In this document: in pieces, positions 23,418 through 27,727 of the stretch
Position numbering within the stretch: the first letter of the stretch is position 1
Layout: the number at the start of each line of letters is the position of its first letter
Program-made: the position numbers and the translations under genes
Source of the DNA: Actinomycetes bacterium
GTDB taxonomy: Bacteria; Actinomycetota; Actinomycetes; Propionibacteriales; Propionibacteriaceae
Length of the DNA: 27,727 nt
Direction: 5' to 3'
Assembly (NCBI GenBank): GCA_023393755.1
Contig: JAEXCA010000221.1
Span: 1 to 27,727 of the forward strand
Notes under the pieces: generated by a model
Told to the model about the DNA's origin: nothing
Seen by the model: the letters and a program-made list of their open reading frames with translations, nothing else
The model's database searches: none

Positions 23418-24502
23418 CGGGGTGGGTAGAAGCTGACGTGGACGTGGTTGCGGTGCGCGAGGGTGGGGTTGGAGTTGCCGTAGGGGTGCCGGTAAGGCCG
23501 CCATCCCGCGCCGGCGGAGGGATTCCATTTCTGGACGTCCCAGATGATGTACTTCACGCGCAGTTGTTTGGCGTGGGTCTGGACCCAGTGCGCGACCCGC
23601 CACCCGAATGCGTTTCCGGCGCGGCTGTTCCACTTCGGGATCATGAAATCGACTGCGAGGCCGGTGCAGTGGTCGGAGAACCTGCACGTCGACGATGAAC
23701 TCGACCGTCGCCCTCCGATGCTGCTGATCGCGGGAAAGGCCTGCTTCACGCAGCGCAGCCCGCGCAGCGCGGTGGCCCGCAGGCCGCGCTCAGCCGCCGA
23801 ACCCGACGCTGAGCAGGAACCGTCGAAGCCGGGAAGGTCGCCGCCGTACCCGAAGCAGTCCGACGAATCTCCCGCGTCGACCACGGCCCCGGCCTTGCCG
23901 GCGTAGCTCCAGGTGTAGAACAGCACATCGTTGCGGTAGGAGATGCTGCGGTTGTACGCCCACAGGGCGCGGATCACCCCGGCCTGGCCGGTGCGGACCC
24001 CGGAGCGGACCAGGTAGTTGGCGGCGGAGTGGATCGAGTCTGCATCGGAGTGGATGTCGCGGCGTCCGTCGCCGTCCCCGTCCACCCCGTAGGCGGCGAA
24101 GGTGCCGGGCATGAACTGCATCAGCCCTTGCGCACCCGCGGAGCTGGTGTGGTTGTTGCGGCCGTGGCGGGTCTCGGCCATCCCGATCCCAGCCAGCAGC
24201 TCCCACGGCACCCGGTACCGGGTGCCCGCCGCCAGATAGAGCGCCTTGACCCGGGCGGGGATGGTTTGGGCGGGGCTGGTCAGCGACTGATGCCTGGGTG
24301 TCCCCCACTTCGGGAGGCTGAACTGCCCGGTGGTTGCGGTAGGCGTGGAGGTGGTGTCGGTGGTGTTGCCGCTGCACGGGTCGAGCCGGATCTGCTCGGC
24401 GACCGCGGGGGCGACCACGACGGCGGCCATGGTGAGGATCCCGATCGGGACCGCACCGAATACGATCAGGATGAGCGCCAGCAGGCCGAGTCCCCATTTC
24501 AT
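23414..24502 (-). CDS. Secreted/membrane-anchored lytic transglycosylase with ARB_07466-like C-terminal domain
   Basis: 362 aa from ATG 24502 (ATGA overlap with the VirB4 stop). A single N-terminal hydrophobic segment (residues ~4-35) anchors or exports it. The SLT domain lies at about 85-190: catalytic Glu E110 in GIGMAETRHGRNN, then GAQGLMQFMPGTF (124-135) and AYNRS. A DGDGDGRRD loop (141-149) looks calcium-binding. The C-terminal ~110 residues (CRFSDHCTGLAVDFMIP ... HRNHVHVSFY) match the ARB_07466-like domain with its D/H residues. It would open peptidoglycan locally for the conjugation channel, the role of VirB1/TcpG-like hydrolases. Confidence 0.88.
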   Translation of the reverse strand: MKWGLGLLALILIVFGAVPIGILTMAAVVVAPAVAEQIRLDPCSGNTTDTTSTPTATTGQFSLPKWGTPRHQSLTSPAQTIPARVKALYLAAGTRYRVPWELLAGIGMAETRHGRNNHTSSAGAQGLMQFMPGTFAAYGVDGDGDGRRDIHSDADSIHSAANYLVRSGVRTGQAGVIRALWAYNRSISYRNDVLFYTWSYAGKAGAVVDAGDSSDCFGYGGDLPGFDGSCSASGSAAERGLRATALRGLRCVKQAFPAISSIGGRRSSSSSTCRFSDHCTGLAVDFMIPKWNSRAGNAFGWRVAHWVQTHAKQLRVKYIIWDVQKWNPSAGAGWRPYRHPYGNSNPTLAHRNHVHVSFYPPR

Positions 24503-26022
24503 GGCTGACCGGCTGTCTCTAGGGCGGAGTTCGTCCAGACCAGGCGCCGCTCCACCGGCGCCAACACCGTGAGAACTTTGAACAATTGCTCTCCGACAAG
24601 CCATAACGCCCTTCCAGGGGCTTGGCGGCACCAGCCGGTGACGATGTCGACGGCGATGTCGGGCAGGCCGAGCAGTCCGCGGAGTTCCTCGGCGACGGCT
24701 TGGTCTTGGCCGTGAAGGATCTTGGTGTCGGCCAGGTGCAGCATGTCCTTGGCGATCGCCGCGGCCTGGGAGCCGGCGTCGCCGACGCTGACCAGGTCGG
24801 ACGGTTTGTGGGCCAGCGCGAACTGGATGTCGCCGTCGCGGCGGGACAGGCGCAGGTCGGCGTCGAAGCTCTTCACCGCGTCGACGCCGAGCCGCAGCTG
24901 TTTCCACGACTCGTCGCGGACCACGATCCGCAGGTCGCCTGGGGCGGCGGTCTCGCGCATCGCCCTCCCCCAGCTGTTGAGGCACAGCAGCGCCATCCCG
25001 ACGGCTTCGTCGCCGAGGGCTTCCAGCCTCGACAGCGACAGCGACTGGATCGGCGCGGTCCAGTCGAGCGCGATCGAGGTGTGGCTATCGAACAGGCCCT
25101 TTAGGCTGCCTCCGACCAGCTGGCCGAGCGCGTCGCGCAGCAGCCGGGTGGAATCCAGGAAGTGCCGGGTGGAGGCGTAGCGGCAGGTGGCGACCAGCTG
25201 CTCGGGCGGTTCGTCGAGCAGGTGCCACAGCGCCGGGATGGTGGTCTCGACCAGCCGGGTGTTCCCGACGGTCTGGCCGGTGAGGAGCTTGAGGGCGGCG
25301 TCGACGGCGGTCTCCTCCGACGGGCCGAAGGGCACCGGGGCCTGGCCGACCTTCGCCGAGCCGACCAGTCCGCGGATCAGGGTGAGCCAGCGGGCGAACA
25401 CGATCGCCGCACGCCGCTGCACCTCAACTGCTCCCAGCTGATCCCAGCCTTGGCCGAGCGGGCCGAACTCCAGCGGGTTGATCCGGGCGGACAGTCCCTG
25501 GCCGATCGCGATCGGTTCGACGCCGAGGGCCCGGCACAGGGTCTCGTACTCGTCCTTGGGGTCACCCAGGATGAGCGCCTTGTAGCCGAAGCCGAGCATC
25601 CGCAGCACGAACGCCTTCGCGGTCGCGGACTTGCCCATGCCGGGTTTACCGAAGGTGAACATGTTCGGGTTGCTGACCGGCACCGCCGGGTCGAGAACCC
25701 ACCCGTTCGGGTCGGCGTAGAAGCTGGCGCGGGAGAAGAAGTCGATGCCCATCTGCGCCCCGCGCGGCGCCAACCCGGGGCTGGTGACGAACGGCCACAG
25801 GACCGGGGCCTGGTCCGAAGCCATCCGCCACACCGACACGGGCGCCTTCGCCGGCGACCAGCCTCTGCCGGGCTGCCGGTGGCCGCGGCGGGGCACCGGC
25901 TGGAACAACCGCGCTTCACGAAGGCGGGGGCCGGGGGTCGGGACTCTGGGCAGGTCGTGGCCGAAGTCGGCCAGCAGCCGGCCAACCCCACGGCCGGCCG
26001 GTCGGGCGCTGCGGCGGTTCAC
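24499..26022 (-). CDS. VirB4/TraC-type conjugation ATPase (C-terminal motor domain)
   Basis: 507 aa from GTG 26022, overlapping the previous stop by GTGA (26019-26022). Walker A FGKPGMGKS (124-132, K131) and Walker B RIVVRDESW (D370-E371) are embedded in a typical VirB4 motor. DPKDEYE follows Walker A, and LSARINPLEFGP and QFALAHKPSDL are present. It drives assembly and substrate transfer of the type IV channel at the inner face of the membrane. It lacks the usual ~200-residue VirB4 N-terminal domain, which may reside in the C-terminal part of the SCO6880-type protein encoded just upstream. A long N-terminal extension of the frame to 26334 is shadow. Confidence 0.88.
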   Translation of the reverse strand: MNRRSARPAGRGVGRLLADFGHDLPRVPTPGPRLREARLFQPVPRRGHRQPGRGWSPAKAPVSVWRMASDQAPVLWPFVTSPGLAPRGAQMGIDFFSRASFYADPNGWVLDPAVPVSNPNMFTFGKPGMGKSATAKAFVLRMLGFGYKALILGDPKDEYETLCRALGVEPIAIGQGLSARINPLEFGPLGQGWDQLGAVEVQRRAAIVFARWLTLIRGLVGSAKVGQAPVPFGPSEETAVDAALKLLTGQTVGNTRLVETTIPALWHLLDEPPEQLVATCRYASTRHFLDSTRLLRDALGQLVGGSLKGLFDSHTSIALDWTAPIQSLSLSRLEALGDEAVGMALLCLNSWGRAMRETAAPGDLRIVVRDESWKQLRLGVDAVKSFDADLRLSRRDGDIQFALAHKPSDLVSVGDAGSQAAAIAKDMLHLADTKILHGQDQAVAEELRGLLGLPDIAVDIVTGWCRQAPGRALWLVGEQLFKVLTVLAPVERRLVWTNSALETAGQP

Positions 26023-27527
26023 TGGACGGCCTTCCGGTCCAACCCGATTCCCAGCGGCAGGTTCGCAGCGGCGAACCCGGCGTCCTGGGCGAGGTCGAGG
26101 CGAAGCGGCGCGAACCCGGCCCGCCGGATGGACGCGTCCAGACGACGGCCGAACTCGGCGACCCGCAGGGTGCGCGGCACAGTGACGCAAGCGACGGCAT
26201 AGGGCCGGACGAGTGCGTTGCCGGTGGCCAGCTTGGCGTCCAGGCTGCGGGTACGGGCGATCACGGTCTGGTCCTTGGCGCGGGTCTTCACCCCGGCCCG
26301 GTTCCGCAGGGTCTCGGCCATATCGGCGGCCCACTCAGAGTTCTGGGTCTGCCGGTCCGCGACCGACTGGGCCAGGATCGGGAACACCACCACCATCGAG
26401 CGCCGCTCCCCCGGCTCGGTCGGCACCAACACCGGGGCAAGGGCACCCAACACCGCGCCCTTGGCGGGCAGCTTCAAGGTGGCGGAAATCGAGTGCCACG
26501 CGTCGTGGCTGTAATGGCGCACGGTCAGGTCCGCGCCGGACGGGCCGGTCTGCGACCACGGCACCTCCGCGTTCACCGGCTGCCCGGCCTCGCGGGCCGC
26601 GAGCGCGTCGATGATGCCAGCCCGGTCGCCCGGCGCGAACCCGGTCCGCACGGCCACAGCCAACTGTGGGGAGGTGAGCCAGGTCACAGTGCCGATCCGC
26701 ATGCCGGTGCGCAGCTGGGCCTCGACCTCGGCCATCAGCATCGCCATCGCCCGGGCGCGGGCGTCCACCCCGTGGCCGAACTCCTTGGCCTCCCGGGCCA
26801 GCCGGTCCTCCGGCACCACGATCGTGCAGAACGCCTCTGTCCGTACCGACGCCTGCGACAAGGTGGCCGCCAACTGCTCGTTGACCGTCCTTGCCAGCTC
26901 GGGCGCGGTGACGGGTTGGTGGCGGGTGAGCCACTGGTCGCGTTCGGCGCCGTCCTCGGGGACCGAACGAACCAGGAACAGCACTTCGGAGACCAACTCG
27001 GTGCGGGCGCAGGCGTTGAGCAAGGTGGTGAGGCCGCGGGCCTGGGAGTCGCGTTCGGTGGCGTCGGCCAGGGCGAGGCCGGGGTGGGTGATCGCGGCGG
27101 TCGCCGCCCACAGCCGGTTGGCGTGGTCCTGGATGATCGCGACCCGGGTGTTCGTCGGACCCTGCGGCGGTCCGTCGTGGACGCTGATCCCGGCGACGAC
27201 CCCGGGCAGGTCCGGCTCAGCCAGATCGTCGCCGCGTCCGGTGGCGGCCTTGGATCGCCAGCGGGACCAGCGCAGCGTCGTCCCGGCCAGGTGAGCGGCG
27301 GAAGCGACCAGCCAGCCGGTCGCCGAGCGTCCCCGGATCGGGACGGCAACCAGCCCGAGCACCGCCAGCCACGCCAGCACAAGCCCGGCGACCGCTGCCC
27401 ACTGCTGGCGTTGGAACGCCCACAGCGCCGGTGTCGCGGCGACCACGAGGGTGATCAGTTGCCCGCCGGACAGCCCGAAGAACAGGCCGTTACGGTCCCG
27501 GGTGTAATCGGCATACACCGTTGCCAC
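26019..27527 (-). CDS. SCO6880-family type IV secretion protein (PrgI-like membrane N-terminus)
   Basis: 502 aa from GTG 27527, with a GGGGAG ribosome-binding site 7 bases upstream. The frame to 27662 is shadow. After YADYTRDRNGLFFGLSGGQL come two adjacent hydrophobic segments (residues ~20-65), PrgI-like, then a large cytoplasmic part. The C-terminus VPRTLRVAEFGRRLDASIRR, followed by FAAANLPLGIGL, resembles the end of VirB4 N-terminal domains. The pair of this protein followed by a separate VirB4-like ATPase matches the SCO6880-SCO6881 arrangement of streptomycetes. It is a core membrane component of the conjugation machine. Confidence 0.82.
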   Translation of the reverse strand: MATVYADYTRDRNGLFFGLSGGQLITLVVAATPALWAFQRQQWAAVAGLVLAWLAVLGLVAVPIRGRSATGWLVASAAHLAGTTLRWSRWRSKAATGRGDDLAEPDLPGVVAGISVHDGPPQGPTNTRVAIIQDHANRLWAATAAITHPGLALADATERDSQARGLTTLLNACARTELVSEVLFLVRSVPEDGAERDQWLTRHQPVTAPELARTVNEQLAATLSQASVRTEAFCTIVVPEDRLAREAKEFGHGVDARARAMAMLMAEVEAQLRTGMRIGTVTWLTSPQLAVAVRTGFAPGDRAGIIDALAAREAGQPVNAEVPWSQTGPSGADLTVRHYSHDAWHSISATLKLPAKGAVLGALAPVLVPTEPGERRSMVVVFPILAQSVADRQTQNSEWAADMAETLRNRAGVKTRAKDQTVIARTRSLDAKLATGNALVRPYAVACVTVPRTLRVAEFGRRLDASIRRAGFAPLRLDLAQDAGFAAANLPLGIGLDRKAVQ

Positions 27528-27546
27528 GATCGTTCTCCCCTTCTCT

Positions 27547-27727
27547 TTACAGCGCCACGACGGCGACCTCGGCCGCCTCCGCACCCGCACCGCCGGCGGC
27601 CGCCCCGGACGTCCCGGTCCGGGCGGCGAGCGCCGGGCTTGTCCCGCCGGCAGCCGCGCCACCGGTCGGTTGCCCGGCGTCAGGGTTGGGTGTGGGCGGC
27701 TCGCCGCCGGTGGGTGCGGGTCCGGGG
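27547..27727 (-). CDS. C-terminal tail of an upstream transfer gene (partial; possibly TrbL/VirB6-like)
   Basis: The minus-strand frame is open from the window edge to a TAA at 27547-27549, 19 bases before the SCO6880-type start. The 59 visible residues are Pro/Gly/Ala-rich (PTGGEPPTPNPDAGQPTGG, then AAAGGAGAEAAEVAVVAL). Such hydrophilic low-complexity tails are typical of polytopic TrbL/VirB6-like proteins that precede SCO6880-type genes. The membrane core lies outside the window, so identity is inference. Confidence 0.5.
   Translation of the reverse strand, partial: PGPAPTGGEPPTPNPDAGQPTGGAAAGGTSPALAARTGTSGAAAGGAGAEAAEVAVVAL

Noticed and set aside
1..27727. CRISPR arrays, tRNA or rRNA genes, integrase and attachment sites
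   Set aside because: I looked for regularly spaced repeats, cloverleaf-like ends and tyrosine or serine recombinase motifs and saw none. The ends of the element must lie outside the window.

Overview
The window is high-GC DNA with strongly G/C-ending codons, short GTGA/ATGA gene overlaps and many GTG starts, which points to an actinobacterium. I cannot name the genus from sequence alone. Most of the window looks like part of an actinobacterial integrative and conjugative element or conjugative plasmid. No integrase, tRNA or attachment site is visible.

Layout. (1) 1-3416, plus strand: the 3' end of an unidentified gene, then a 1117-aa Swt1-like HEPN + DUF499 P-loop ATPase of a type common in phage-defence islands. 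(2) 3417-3789: a gap holding a truncated fragment that resembles the C-terminal half of an IS1380-type transposase. (3) 3790-6105, minus strand: a tightly coupled four-gene operon (coiled-coil/HTH-like protein, degenerate M48-like membrane protein, unknown 157-aa protein, membrane-anchored GNAT-like protein). (4) 6106-6411: a divergent intergenic region bounded by two 35-bp inverted repeat arms, one in front of each flanking transcription unit. (5) 6412-11886, plus strand: an 1824-aa MobF relaxase-helicase fused to a DnaG-like TOPRIM primase. (6) 12241-19006, minus strand: a seven-gene catabolic operon (FadR-type regulator, ABC solute-binding lipoprotein, two permeases, enolase-superfamily enzyme, SDR dehydrogenase, NanA/DapA-type aldolase). 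A good sigma-70-like promoter and three operator-like palindromes lie in front of it. (7) 19010-19543: that promoter region plus a relic of a TIR-domain gene. (8) 19544-27727, minus strand: the conjugative type IV secretion operon (C-terminal tail of a low-complexity, perhaps TrbL/VirB6-like protein, SCO6880-family protein, VirB4-type ATPase, cell-wall hydrolase, membrane anchor, small protein, DUF4192 protein, VirD4-like ATPase, accessory protein).

Working together. The relaxase would nick and unwind the element, and its fused primase could prime the complementary strand in the recipient. The VirD4-like ATPase, apparently split from its membrane anchor, would hand DNA to the SCO6880/VirB4/hydrolase machine. 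The sugar-acid-type catabolic operon and the HEPN-DUF499 gene are best read as cargo. The catabolic block sits between the relaxase and the transfer operon and is visibly less GC-rich where sampled: 37/60 G+C at 12721-12780 against 46/60 at 26101-26160.

Least explained parts: the four-gene operon with its shared 35-bp leader element, the split coupling protein, and the relaxase-primase fusion.
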